A DNA stretch of 64,000 nucleotides, taken from positions 132,203,872 through 132,267,871 of the forward strand of contig OY720635.1 in assembly GCA_963169105.1 (NCBI GenBank), given 5' to 3'. Under the pieces are notes generated by a model. It was given only the letters and a program-made list of their open reading frames with translations. It ran no database searches and was not told the origin of the DNA. The DNA comes from Ceriagrion tenellum. Its lineage: Eukaryota; Arthropoda; Insecta; Odonata; Coenagrionidae. Shown here one piece after another: positions 22,067 through 31,756 of this stretch. Every line of letters starts with the position of its first letter. Position 1 is the first letter of the stretch. A program made the position numbers and the translations under genes.

Positions 22067-22138
22067 ACCTGGACTTAGAATCAAACCCAGATTCCTCGAT
22101 TTCGCGCCGAGTGCTCTAACCAATTAAACTATCCAGGT
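22067..22138 (-). repeat. tRNA-like head of a SINE (or tRNA pseudogene)
   Basis: The minus strand folds as a tRNA cloverleaf. The acceptor arms are ACCTGGA and TCCAGGT, with an A box TAGTTTAATTGG, anticodon arm CTCGG/TCGAG and T arm GGGTTTGATTC. The anticodon loop CGCGAAA lacks the universal U33, and the TSL has mismatches, so it is not a working tRNA. Sequence on its 3' side, down to about 21975, may be the SINE body. I could not define the far end. Confidence 0.65.
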
Positions 22139-22194
22139 GTCCTCTTCCACAGTTTTGAACATAATTAGAGACGGATTTTGGAGGTTATTAACCC

Positions 22195-22257
22195 TATATG
22201 GACGGAATTATGAGACTTCAGCTTTAAAATATACTGCTACTACATACTTTTTTTAAA
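22195..22257 (+). repeat. Dispersed repeat R1, copy 2, left part
   Basis: Begins TTATTAACCCTATATGGACG like copy 1 and is interrupted after about 63 bp by a family A insertion. The right part resumes at 22799. Confidence 0.75.
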
Positions 22258-22798
22258 ACATCTACATCTACGTAATACCCTGCGAGCCACCACGAGGGTG
22301 TGTGGCAGGGGGTGAAGATCACCAAACATGCACTATTGCCTTGGATATTTAGGGAGACATGCTAGAGAACAGGGTCACATGCAGCTAGATGGCTTCTACA
22401 TATCTACATCTACATGCAGGTAGATATCTACATAATAAGGAAGGGATTATTGGTTGCTATTACATGCATCATGCACTACAGACTACTCTAACTGTATTTC
22501 ACCTACCTATCCCTTTGCTACGCTGCCTATTGTTCTCTCTTATGGTAAGCGGGAAGAATGACATTTTAAATCTATCGTTACGACAATCTGTCTCTCTAAT
22601 CTTGTTAATATGATCAAACCTAGCATAATACGCAGGGGTTCTCAATATATATCTAACGTCATCTGTGAACAAATCGGTTTCAAATTTACTTAAAAGGTTG
22701 AACCTAAATTTTAACCTGCGTTCTGATAGTAATTACCATCCTAGTTCTTCTATTAAATTCGTAACACTTATACAATTATCATAACGGCCTTTAACAAA
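22258..22798 (-). mobile_element. Family A LINE, 3' end, inserted in repeat R1
   Basis: The copy runs from the GATGTA tail through hairpins and UTR into C-terminal codons and breaks at about 22797 within FVKGRYDNCISVTNLIEELGW. Mutations include shifts near 22600. It splits the older R1 repeat, which dates it as the younger element. Confidence 0.9.
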
Positions 22799-23013
22799 AT
22801 GTGCTCTTTATGCATTTAAAAAAATTGCAATTTTTTTGATTTTAAAATTTATTATAAAACGTGATGTATTTTTATTGTATATAATTAATTTAAAATAATA
22901 CTTTACATGATAATATTTACACAAGGTATACTTCAATATAACCTTCATAACGTACCTTTTTTAAACTTTCCCAATTGTTTCTTCATAAGACAGAAGAAAC
23001 TATTTTTTCCCGA
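22799..23013 (+). repeat. Dispersed repeat R1, copy 2, right part
   Basis: Continues the match to copy 1 from about 21705 on, ending at AAGACAGAAGAAACTATTT. Confidence 0.75.
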
Positions 23014-23606
23014 GCTCCACTAGGAACGCCATCGTCAGCTAATAGCGTCACGCATTCATCTATTAAAATTATTTGACAAACCGTCGAAAAACACGCAACT
23101 TTCCACACATTTAAACCAAAGCGTTACAATTATGTTTAGCGCAGCAACTAAATGGAAAATCCGTTACAACGTCCATGATATCATTGGGCGTTGCTCTTGG
23201 TTCCCGTGGATGAAAAAATTGCTCAATAAAAATATATCTGTCACTTAATCTGCACATTGGAAAACTTAGTTTTATTTTCTATCTGACAGTGTTGGTCATT
23301 TATAAAGCAGTATTTTTAACCGATGCGAATGAAAAAGTTGTACTCTGTGTATTTTGGTTCGTACAATGGTGGTGGTAACGCTATTAAATATTCTGTAGAT
23401 CGAACTAAAGGTCTGAGAACAAATTCGACAGGTAGCATCAAGTTATATGAGTGAAATATCTACAATCTGTGTAAACATTATGACATGAAACGTAGCATGA
23501 CGAGTGGCGAGTCTACCGGAAAGCAATGACATATTAAAATAGCCCTTTTATGTCCCCTTTGGTGGCAGTAATTATAAGAGCAATATATTCTCTATTTCAA
23601 CATGAA
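23014..23606. other. Unassigned AT-rich sequence
   Basis: Nothing recognisable. Confidence 0.5.
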
Positions 23607-24247
23607 AATAAATAAGACGAAGACTAAAATCCCAGTATGTGGAAGAGAGAAGCTGCATGCTGAAGTCACCCTGAGAGGAGAGATATAAGAGCCAGATGAT
23701 TCCTTCACCTATCTCGGAAGTACCATCACGTGGGACAGAAGAAGTACTACGGACATCAAGCGGAGAATAGCCCAAGCTAAGAAGGCGTTCATGGGAAAGA
23801 GACGACTGCTGTGCTCAAAGAAGATAGGTCTACAAACTAGGAAACAGTATGTAAAAGAAATTCGTGAGAAGCGTGGATCAGAAGCATGGACCATTGGAAA
23901 AGCTGTCCAGGAGAGACTAGAAGCCTTTGAAATCTGGTTCTGGAGGAGGATTCTGAAGATAAACAAAGGCGAACAAAATAAGAATTGATTACGAGTACAG
24001 AAGAGGAAAGGACCATATGGAACATCATAGAAAAAAAGGAGAACCAGATGGATTGGACACACTCTGAGACACATAGGTTTGTAAGGAACGCAATTGAAGT
24101 TAATATAGAGGGAAATTTTCCCAGAGGAAGACCCAGGAATAAGTTCATAGACCGAATAAAGAGGGAATTACATAGGAAGAGGTATCGAGGGGTAAGGGAA
24201 CTAGCATTAGATAGGGAAGGGTGGAGGACTGCAGTCAACCAATCTTA
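23607..24247 (+). pseudogene. Non-LTR RT C-terminal fragment
   Basis: Broken frames read SFTYLGSTITWDRRSTTDIK, then KKAFMGKRRLLCSKKIGLQ, AFEIWFWRRILKINK and finally RGRPRNKFIDRIKRELHRKRYRGVRELALDREGW. This YLG ... WRR ... RGRP order belongs to the region after the RT fingers and palm in non-CR1 non-LTR elements. The GSETW site is replaced by GSEAW. The catalytic motif is absent. Related pieces lie at 14610 and 58866, so this was a multicopy family. Confidence 0.78.
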
Positions 24248-24647
24248 GGATTTAACGACCAAAGATCACGATGATTCTCTATTTCTTTTCGAGGATACGA
24301 ACATGGTAGGGTGTTATTCACACGAATTCCGTGGTGGCTTAAAACGAGAATGAACTCCAAGATTCTGGCCGCCTTCTCATGAAATTAACCAGCTAACTAA
24401 AGACCGTGCCCTACGGATAACGTTTTGCTCAATTAATTTATGTCAAATCTGCTTTTTTGTCAAAATAGTCATGTCACATACAAAACAATTTCGTCAAATG
24501 TTCGCGCAAAATTCTCACGGTGGAGAAATCTGCCTCAAGCCGTCGATGTAATGCAAGCTAGCGAAGTGTGTAGGCTTTCGCGTTGTCCCAGCAAGAAGTG
24601 GCTATAGCGGCTATAACTCCCAGTCTACGAGAGATGCTTGACACCAA
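24248..24647. other. Upstream flank of tRNA-Ser
   Basis: No gene is seen. Any upstream Pol III element cannot be judged from one sequence. Confidence 0.45.
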
Positions 24648-24729
24648 GCTGCGGTGTCCGAGTGGTTAAGGAGTTGGACTTGAAATCCAATGGGCATTGC
24701 CCGCGCAGGTTCGAATCCTGTCCGCAGCG
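24648..24729 (+). tRNA. tRNA-Ser (anticodon UGA)
   Basis: This 82-nt type II tRNA decodes UCA. Acceptor GCTGCGG pairs perfectly with CCGCAGC, and the discriminator base is G, as in eukaryotic tRNA-Ser. The anticodon stem is TTGGA/TCCAA with loop CTTGAAA, giving anticodon TGA (24681-24683). The variable arm has GGGC/GCCC, the long arm that marks serine tRNAs. The T arm GCAGGTTCGAATCCTGT carries the B box, and GTGTCCGAGTGG carries the A box. A TTTT Pol III terminator follows at 24734-24737. No intron and no encoded CCA, as expected. It looks fully functional. Confidence 0.96.
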
Positions 24730-24733
24730 AATA

Positions 24734-24737
24734 TTTT
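24734..24737 (+). terminator. Pol III T-run terminator of tRNA-Ser
   Basis: Four T residues lie five bases after the discriminator base. Confidence 0.75.
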
Positions 24738-26040
24738 AGCGAATTTTGGATTGAACTTTGAAATTGAACTTTTAGAAATTTACTATAGATCTTTTGAAGT
24801 TATGACTTAAGGATTTTTGTAAATTATCTCCCGAGATTTGACGGTATTCAGAAAATTAATTATTAAGTTACCTAATCATAAATCGGAACTTGTTAAATGT
24901 ATAAAACGAGAAGTGTGACAATACAGTTTGGGAACTTTGTTACTTCTTCCGTATAAGGAATTAGCTGCCAGTCTTTATGGCCCTTGTGGGAATGTTTTGA
25001 ATTCCGAATTGAAGCGCTTTCAGCTAAGATTGGAAAGATATAAATAAGCTCGTAACGATGTTTTCGTCATAGTTAATATCCTTCTAAAAGAACTGGAATA
25101 AGAGTTCCTATCATATCGTCGTCGCATCAGTTAAAATTTCTTCATCTTAATATGACACGGTTTTTTCTCTAATTTTTAAGAGCTGGTATGAAAGCCAGTG
25201 TTCTCGTGAACGGTATGAGGCCGTAATACCTGCCTTTGAGACTTTTAATTTTATTTAAATATGTGAGTAATGTGCAGCGTGGCAAACTATTTGATTTGCT
25301 GTCAGAAGCTTTAGCCATAATTTGTGCTAATGGAACGTCTTTAGTGATACTCTTGTATTGCTGTTAATGCTGTTCGTAGTCATGGTTTGTATAAAATGGG
25401 GAGCGTGCTAAATATTAGAAGTGCTTGTGTACAAGGTTAATAGTCTCAACCATACGTTACCAATACAAATTACTATTAACATTTCGGGAAAAATGCCGTT
25501 TCATGTAAATATTAAATCTAAAACTTTTGCGCATTTGACAGCTTTAAAACAATACAGCGTCGGAAACCTTCCCAATGACGCAACGGAATCGGCGCCAGTG
25601 TTATGACGTATTCAACGTGACGTCCAGCTGGTTAACCAAATTAGCTAAATAACAACTGTACCTATTTCATAAATGGAAGAACGAAAATTGCTAAGGATTA
25701 TATCTTCCATTTAATAAAACAGGTAGAGGAGAATATTCCCGGGTGATAATGTCAGATCATTGGAATTCCGTTTTGGATCATTTAACCTCCAAAGAGAAAC
25801 TTCATGCACCTTTCAAAAGTAACAGTTTTTTCCTGCATTTACACGTGGATCATAAGTATACTTGAGTTCGTTGGAAAATCTGCTTATCGATACGCACTTA
25901 AATTTGATGAAAAAAATTGTATGTTTTGGTAGCGTATTGACTAGCGCGCACGTTGCTAAAAATTCACTTCATGACAGACATGTATAGGTTTTTACTGATG
26001 GATTATAGGTCGTTGTGTATTCGTTTTTTTAGGATTCATT
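24738..26040. other. Unassigned AT-rich sequence
   Basis: No gene is supported. A 61-codon frame at 25421-25606 has no recognisable features. Confidence 0.5.
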
Positions 26041-26092
26041 ATAGTGCATGTTGGTGAAAAATCACCTCCTCCACACACATCCTGAGTTATAC
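26041..26092 (+). mobile_element. Eroded family A-like LINE tail
   Basis: TAGTGCATGTTGGTGAAAAA followed by TCACCTCCTCCACACACATCC matches the family A tail with several changes. The GATGTA repeat is gone. Confidence 0.55.
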
Positions 26093-26187
26093 AATGTACA
26101 TGCACTTGACGGTGGCACTATACTATGTGAAGGCACCAAAAAATACAATGGAATGTGAATTAGATAACTGTCCCGAGGAGTAGGAAA

Positions 26188-26495
26188 ATGGGAGATCGGG
26201 TTGGTGTGGTGTCTAGAGTATTGGATAACCACACGGGAGGCCAGTGTTCAAATCCCTGCAGAGGAAAATGTTTTTCAGAGGAAACCGGATCCCTACTTGA
26301 ATGTCTTGTGGAGTGCGCTTAAGTGCAGTACTCCGTCTGCTAAACCGTTAAACCATGGTCCACCTGGCTCCTTTCTTCTAGAGCAGGCTAATGCCGCCGC
26401 CGGGTTTATATCTACTCTTCCTCCCTTACCTGTACCCTATGGTGCAAATGACTTTAGCCGTCGGTCGCCTCCCCAAATATCCAATCCAATCCAGG
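26188..26495 (+). mobile_element. tRNA-related SINE, copy 1
   Basis: About 300 bp closely related to 34159-34457. The head has a B box GTTCAAATCCC (26246-26256) and an A-box-like GGTTGGTGTGGTG. The body contains TAAACCGTTAAACCATGGTC, then AGAGCAGGCTAATGCCG and CCGTCGGTCGCCTCCCCAAA. The 3' end is a CCAAT repeat. SINEs are copied by a partner LINE. The CCAATCCAA end is unlike the GATGTA tails here, so families A and B are not the likely partner. An open frame through it (111 codons) is a by-product. Confidence 0.8.
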
Positions 26496-26655
26496 AGGAA
26501 ACTTCAAGTATAATCATTGGATCGGTAAGCAAGTAGTAGTAGCCCTGCGATTGAATCTTCATGGATTTCCAAGAAGGGAGAGGTGAATAAAAGTACAAAT
26601 AGAACCAACAAATTGCCGTGACGGCAATTTGCTCTTGGATTTTACATCATACTAA

Positions 26656-27295
26656 TGCCCGTATTCATAGTCGTATTCCTAGGGGTTACCTGGGTATCCC
26701 CTAGCCAGGTAACACCTAGGGATCCCCTACGCTGAGCGATTCATAAACCTTACCTGGTTAATAACCAGCCAGGGGACGCCTGGGTAAGAGATTTGGCAAC
26801 AATCCCGCGGAAAAATACTTATGAACGGTTCCGCTGAATGGTTTTCGATGTTTTGATGCTCATTTTTCACCGTAACCAACCATGCTATAAACATTAATAT
26901 ACTATACTTTTACACGATGTTGATGAAAAACGATTGAAGGAATATGAGAGCATGTTTACAAGATTACAAAAATATTTACGTAATATGAATGGTGATGAAT
27001 ATGATGGTGGTTCAATAAGTACCCATGTTTGTAATTAGAAGACGTTACTATGGAAAGTTGTTGATATTATCGTGTACTGCCATTAGTACATTAGTATCAA
27101 TTCGTCCCACGCGTGAGCAGTAGTACTGCGTTAGGGGAGCTTAGGGTAAGCTTCATGCCTTACCCAGGAAATCGACGGCCCGGGGGAAGGTGAGGGGACG
27201 ACAGTCCCCTGGGTAACGACTATGAATACCATTTCTGAGCCAAGGGGTTCCCCCACCCCTGGGGGACACCTAGGTAACGACTATGAATACGGCCC
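26656..27295. mobile_element. MITE with long inverted ends, Harbinger-like
   Basis: The left end reads TGCCCGTATTCATAGTCG, and the right end complements to GGGCCGTATTCATAGTCG. The ends continue as imperfect inverted repeats rich in CCTAGG and TACCTGG. TAA flanks both sides (26653-26655 and 27296-27298). A GGGCC start and a TAA/TWA duplication are features of PIF/Harbinger elements. There is no transposase frame, so it would depend on one elsewhere. Confidence 0.75.
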
Positions 27296-27498
27296 TAAGT
27301 CTTGCGATTATTTAAAACTTCATCTAACACATTCATCTGGTATCTGCTTAAATCGTCTAGTTATCAATTTCTTAGGACAGTATTTAAAGTAAAGATTTTG
27401 CCCAAAACCAGCGCAAAAGGGGGCCGAATTCGCCTCAGAACCGCAAAAATTTATAATTAAGAGCGGTGAGCGGCTCTCTAAAATTATCTCCCCTCTCA

Positions 27499-27589
27499 TC
27501 TACATCTACGTAATACCCTGCGAGCCACCACGAGGGTGTGTGGCAGGGGGTGAAGATCACCAAACATGCACTATTGCCATGTAAGTAGG
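27499..27589 (-). mobile_element. Family A LINE, minimal 3' end
   Basis: Only about 90 bp: tail, both hairpins and the AATAGTGCATG region, ending at GCCATGTAAGTAGG. Confidence 0.85.
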
Positions 27590-27853
27590 GGCTCATCGGT
27601 CGTTTGATGAAAGAGTTCGAATTACCTAAAGCCAGTACAGTCAAAATATGTTTCATCTGAATTTCTGAAGCACAAAGTTTACCAATCGAAATCGAACTCA
27701 GATCGATTTAGCCGATTCAGCTCGGCATGGTAAACGCAACGGGCTAAGCCGGCCCGCTTTCTTTGCCAGTCTGAGATTTCAAATCGATATGAACCGATTC
27801 AAATCCTTATTTCAATCGATTTCGCATCGATAAACCAGGCGATCCAAGAAGAC

Positions 27854-28008
27854 TTCAAAAAAGAAAAACTATGCAAATTCCACTTAGAGAAAATTTGATA
27901 CACGACCCGGGTTTCAACACATAATGTCATCTTCAGGTTTAACGTGTTGAAACCTGGGTCGTGTATTACATTTTCTCTTAGTGGAATTTGCATAGTTTTT
28001 CTTTTCTA
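27854..28008. repeat. Foldback repeat around a hammerhead-like core
   Basis: The arms AAACTATGCAAATTCCACTT and its complement extend inward over about 65 bases each, meeting at the CTTCAGG centre near 27935. Confidence 0.85.
27904..27936 (-). ncRNA. Hammerhead-like ribozyme candidate
   Basis: Minus strand: CTGAAGA (27936-27930), extra T, helix II GACAT/GTGTT (five pairs including wobbles) and GAAA (27915-27912). Helix III is the self-complementary ACCCGGGT, and C at 27904 completes a GTC triplet. Helix I has only AC/GT before a mismatch. Confidence 0.45.
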
Positions 28009-28232
28009 GCAAAAATTTCACATTGTTCACCCTGAAACCGCACGGTTTGTTAAAAGCGCCGAGTAGACTGGCTTAAATGTTTAGATCTGCTCGAGTTCAT
28101 ATAGTTATGAGTTTGATTGGTAAACGTAGTGAATATAAATTTGATCGGGTTTCATTTTGTTGTCAACTCCAATTTGTCACACGATGATACATGATGTCTT
28201 TTGGGATAGCTTCCGCGTTGTGCCACTTTTAT

Positions 28233-28273
28233 GACGACGGATTCGCGAGCGTTCCAGCTCGCTTCTTCAGGTC
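28233..28273 (-). ncRNA. Hammerhead-like ribozyme candidate, left arm
   Basis: Minus strand: helix I GAC/GTC (28273-28271 with 28235-28233), CTGAAGA (28270-28264), extra A, a five-pair helix II GCGAG/CTCGC with an eight-base loop, then GAAT (A15.1 changed to T) and the GTC triplet ending at 28236. Confidence 0.45.
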
Positions 28274-28503
28274 TGAAGTGCTAACGATACATTTTGGCCG
28301 AAAAATATAGCTCGGCGGAGGGTCAAGAGCGATTTAATGGGCAATACCAAACAATGTCAATAGAGAAGATGGTTACCCGCCAATTGGAAGCGAGTTTTCC
28401 AAAAAAAACCTCGAGAAGAGGTAGAAAGAAAGGCGAGAAAAAAACCGCACCTGACACTCGGCTGGACTATAGATTGCGGCCAAAATGCATCGTGAGCACT
28501 TCA

Positions 28504-28544
28504 GACTTGAAGAAGCACACTGGAACGCTCGCGAAACTGTCGTC
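28504..28544 (+). ncRNA. Hammerhead-like ribozyme candidate, right arm
   Basis: Helix I GAC/GTC (28504-28506 with 28542-28544), TTGAAGA (first base changed from C), extra A, a damaged helix II, GAAA (28533-28536), then ACTGTC with a GTC triplet ending at 28541. The left arm keeps what this one lost and vice versa. Confidence 0.4.
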
Positions 28545-28563
28545 ATAAAAATGGCACATCGCG

Positions 28564-29330
28564 GAATCTATCCCGAAAGCCGTCATGTATCAAGACCACT
28601 CCGCGGGAGCCTTCACTACATGTCACACGATATTCAAACGCATTCGGTTGAGGCTTTGGCAAAATTGTTATTGCTGAGCACCGGCTTAATTTTGGCCAAT
28701 CTGTGATGGGATGACTACTGATGATTAAAATAGAAACTCTTTTCACTGCGCGACGCTGATAAGAGGCCCTTTATCTTCTGAGAAAAGATGCAATCTACAC
28801 ATGATTCACCCTCCATCGCAATTGCGTAAATAAACCTTAAGAGCGAAGCTCGTGGAGGGCTTTTTCGAACAGGACTCGAGACGTAATCATATGCCGTGAG
28901 ACACAGGTCCTGGCGCCATCGGCTGATAACAGGCAGGCCCACAATGACTGAACGGCGTCCGTGTTCGAGCAGAAACGGCCCTACAATGCATCGAAAATGA
29001 ATGCCATTCGGAAACGGTCGCGTGGTGACAGACATTAGGATCATGATGTATGCACAGCGTAATAATCGAATAGAAAAATAAGTTTGCCCAGACAAAGTGC
29101 ACACATATTCGTGTCTAGAAAATCTCGCTCAGCGGAACAAAAGCTTCGTAGTATGCAATTCAACGTCGTTGTTTTCGATAATATTGAGCGAGACATATGA
29201 GTCTCCTTATGATTCGAATATAGTCGTCAGCCCTCCTCTTTATAACTGTAAAAGTAACTGATAACTATCCACCCCCTCTCACATACTGTCACAAGATATA
29301 TCCATATTGCAGACAAAGGGCTAATGGATG
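28564..29330. other. Unassigned sequence
   Basis: No gene is supported. Overlapping frames of 71-129 codons on the minus strand (28715-29104) have no family features. Confidence 0.45.
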
Positions 29331-29913
29331 TCTACATCTACGTCATACCCTGCAAGCCACCCAAAGGGTGTGTGGCTGGGGGTGCTTCCACACCAGGCAT
29401 GCATGAATGATCCGGTAGAACACCGAAATTACATTTAAACCCGCGTACCACACATGCAAAGCGCCAATTAAAAATCTAATACCCAAGAAACATTCTATCG
29501 TCAATCGTTCCAACATGCAAGGGATACAAAGACTACTACTACAGATTCAAAATATCATGCATAAGTAAGAACATCAATATTTACATCATGCATAAATAAG
29601 AGAGTAGAGAATATAATGAGAAAGATTTACTGCCTGCCTATTGTCAATACTCGAACTATTCATGACGACGATCACAGCTGTTATGGTCCCGAATGGCACG
29701 CGGAAAAAATGACATTTTATACCTATCGGTTCTACAATCTAGGTCTCTAATTTTATTGGCGCGATCTAATCTGCCGTAATACGAGGGGGTTAATAGTATG
29801 TTTTTTACGTCGTCAGTGAAATGATTTTCGTGAAATTTATTTAGGAGGTTAAGCCTATAATTTAATCTACGCTGTGATAGCGATTCCCATCCTAATTCTT
29901 CTAATAGTCCAGA
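29331..29913 (-). mobile_element. Family B LINE, 3' end
   Basis: Runs from the tail through hairpins and UTR into C-terminal codons, with shifts. It breaks at about 29913 within the GLLEELGW segment, directly beside the next inverted-repeat element. Confidence 0.88.
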
Positions 29914-29915
29914 CA

Positions 29916-30318
29916 GATGTAAATGAGGATGTACCTTAGGATGACGCTAGGACGTCAACCTAAGGCATTGCTTGAGAAACACAGAACTGGTGTGTTTCAG
30001 AGCGACACAGAGAATATTATGATGACGCCTCACTAAACTCTAGGTCTGACAGAAGCGATAAAATAAGAGAGCTACACTGCCGAACCGATAGTTGCAAGAG
30101 CTCGTTCTTCCCGCTCACAATAGGCGATCACAATAAAAACTGAGCTCCACTAAATACATTCCCATAATACACGTCGCCATTGCATCTGTCAAAACCTTAT
30201 CCCTTATATCTTTCCACAGGTGGTGTCTTTACACCCCCTGCCACTCGCCCATGTGGCTGCTCCCAGGGTGGTATGTAGATGTAGATGTAAGGTACATCCT
30301 GATTTACATCTATTTCCT
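29916..30318. repeat. Inverted-repeat-bounded segment containing a LINE tail
   Basis: GTAAATGAGGATGTACCTTA near the left edge and TAAGGTACATCCTGATTTAC at the right edge are inverted copies with one difference, extending outward by AGAT/ATCT. The segment contains degenerate LINE codons and the D-type tail listed next. Confidence 0.65.
30050..30289 (+). mobile_element. Family D CR1-like LINE 3' end
   Basis: Degenerate codons KIRELHCRTDSCKSSFFPLTIGDHN at about 30060-30135 lead to a tail with hairpin 1 GGTGT/ACACC and hairpin 2 CCCTGCCAC ... GTGG ... CCAGGG, then GATGTA units. The tail differs from A, B and C yet keeps both stems. Confidence 0.7.
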
Positions 30319-31198
30319 GAAACGCGCATTACTAGAGTATTAAAATTAGAATAAAATTACTCATTGGGCATTACCAAGTTATATACACTAAATATCATCA
30401 TCATGTTCCACCATATTTCCCTGACGGACGCAATTAACAAGCACACTAAACAAGCACAAATCTGCAAGTAGGGGCCTATTATTGATTCTAATTTTATATA
30501 CGCAAGGGAAGGAATTTCTACAGTCCTGAGGATTAATTTGGACTTGGAAATTAAAAATAAAATCTTTTCCGTGAGTATAAATATTGATTGCTGAAAATAT
30601 TAGCTGAAAATGACCACACATTGAAAGTAAGAGTAAAATAAACTACCTTTGTCCGAATTGTTTTTTACACATCATCCTTTTCGTTTCGCAGTGGAGTGAC
30701 TGTTGCTTTATTGACTTTAACATCCATCACAGATGACCAAAAGGATGAATGACCGTTCTATAACTTTTGTACGAGTGTTTTTATTTTAAATCCAAAAATA
30801 CACTTAAAATCGCTTCCTTCGTGATGGTTCAGACACATGTTTTTCAACTATAATGTTATGATTTCCGGTGGAAAATTCTTTATTTTATGTATTATACGGT
30901 TAAAAGGTAAGTACTGTTGAAAGCCACAAAAACACCTGCCAGAAAAAGAAGTGTTTCTTTCATTTTGGCGAGGCATACTCTCAGTTGGTTAAACGATTTC
31001 CTGATTTATGCATTTTTTCTCATAAGATTGCTGCTCACTTTTTTTTACTTTGCTTGAAATATATATTATCTGATACCCATTTTGAACGATCAAAAGGAAT
31101 GCTTATTAAGTGCCCTCAATGTCTAGATTTAAGATAAATTCTTGGTAGTTTTGTAAAGAATTAGTAAAATAGGTGACTCCTGAACTCATTCAGATCAA
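30319..31198. other. Unassigned AT-rich sequence
   Basis: No gene or known repeat is seen. Confidence 0.5.
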
Positions 31199-31366
31199 AG
31201 AATTCAAATGCGATATGGTACTTTTTTGACAGTTTTTATTTCAGGTCGACCGGTTTCGTCACATAGGCGATATCATCAGGTGATGTCGCCTATGTGACGA
31301 AACCGATCGACCTGAAATAAAAAACTGTGAAAAAAGTACCATATCGGATTTGAATTCTTTAGAATG
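31199..31366. repeat. Foldback repeat around a hammerhead-like core
   Basis: Arms AAAGAATTCAAAT...GATATGGTACTTTTTT and the complement run inward through CAGGTCGACCGGTTTCGTCA to a centre at ATCATCAGGTGAT. Arm identity is over 90 percent by eye. Confidence 0.88.
31248..31279 (-). ncRNA. Hammerhead-like ribozyme candidate
   Basis: Minus strand: CTGATGA (31279-31273), extra T, helix II ATCGC/GTGAC (GTCGC in the opposite arm would pair fully), GAAA (31257-31254), helix III self-complementary ACCGGT and C at 31248, giving a GTC triplet. Helix I is poor. Confidence 0.42.
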
Positions 31367-31609
31367 GATTTTCACAAAGTTAAGCCAGAATTAATCGAGT
31401 TTATCATTCAAATCAGCTTTTTGAAAATGTAGAACTTCTTCTTTGGCCAATAAATCAAGACTATTGTCCCCTCACTTAGATATTGCAGCTATCATTTAGA
31501 GCATGCAATAAGCAGATTAGTTTGTTTTTGTTTCTATTCCACAGATTAAGTTGCAATTTAATGAAATTATATGAACTACCACCATCTCATCTTCTTCTAC
31601 ACCTCTTCT

Positions 31610-31680
31610 ACTATACGGTATTGTATGCCGCAAGCCACCACTAGGGTGTGTGGCGTGCAGCACTTGTTCCTGTTCAAATC
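31610..31680 (-). mobile_element. Family C-like LINE tail, inverted
   Basis: ATGCCGCAAGCCACCACTAG and GGTGTGTGGCGTGCAGCAC are the complement of a C-type terminal hairpin. A plus-strand B copy begins about 75 bp further on. Confidence 0.65.
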
Positions 31681-31756
31681 ATAAACTCTCACTTTCCTCG
31701 GGCCACTAGTTGCAAGTCAAAAAGTTCTCAGGATAACAATGTGCGGTCCAAACAGA

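Larger units (their letters stand above)
27690..28140. repeat. Dispersed repeat related to 11778-11925, split by a foldback
   Basis: 27690-27835 shares ATCTCAGACTGGC (complement) and GCCGGCCCG-type pieces with 11790-11850. 28050-28140 shares GACTGGC and TTGGTAAACGTAGTG. The foldback at 27854-28008 lies between the two halves, as if inserted. Confidence 0.5.
28210..28563. repeat. Foldback repeat carrying two head-to-head hammerhead-like cores
   Basis: Arms of about 95 bases (including TTGTGCCACTTTTATGACGAC and GTCGTCATAAAAATGGCACA) enclose a spacer of about 160 bp at 28310-28465. Each arm holds one core, on opposite strands (28233-28273 and 28504-28544). No protein is encoded in the spacer that I recognise. 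Confidence 0.85.

Noticed and set aside
22067..22138. Functional tRNA on the minus strand
   Set aside because: The cloverleaf is readable but U33 is missing and the arms have mismatches. Better explained as a SINE head or pseudogene.
23014..23606. Host exon upstream of the RT fragment
   Set aside because: No open frame of note and no splice pattern. The downstream frame is non-LTR RT sequence.
28718..28737. CTGATGA followed by GAAAC, as in the ribozyme-like cores
   Set aside because: The bases between them cannot form helix II, and no inverted arms are present. Probably chance.
28715..29104. 129-codon minus-strand frame
   Set aside because: No recognisable domain. An overlapping frame of similar length suggests chance openness.
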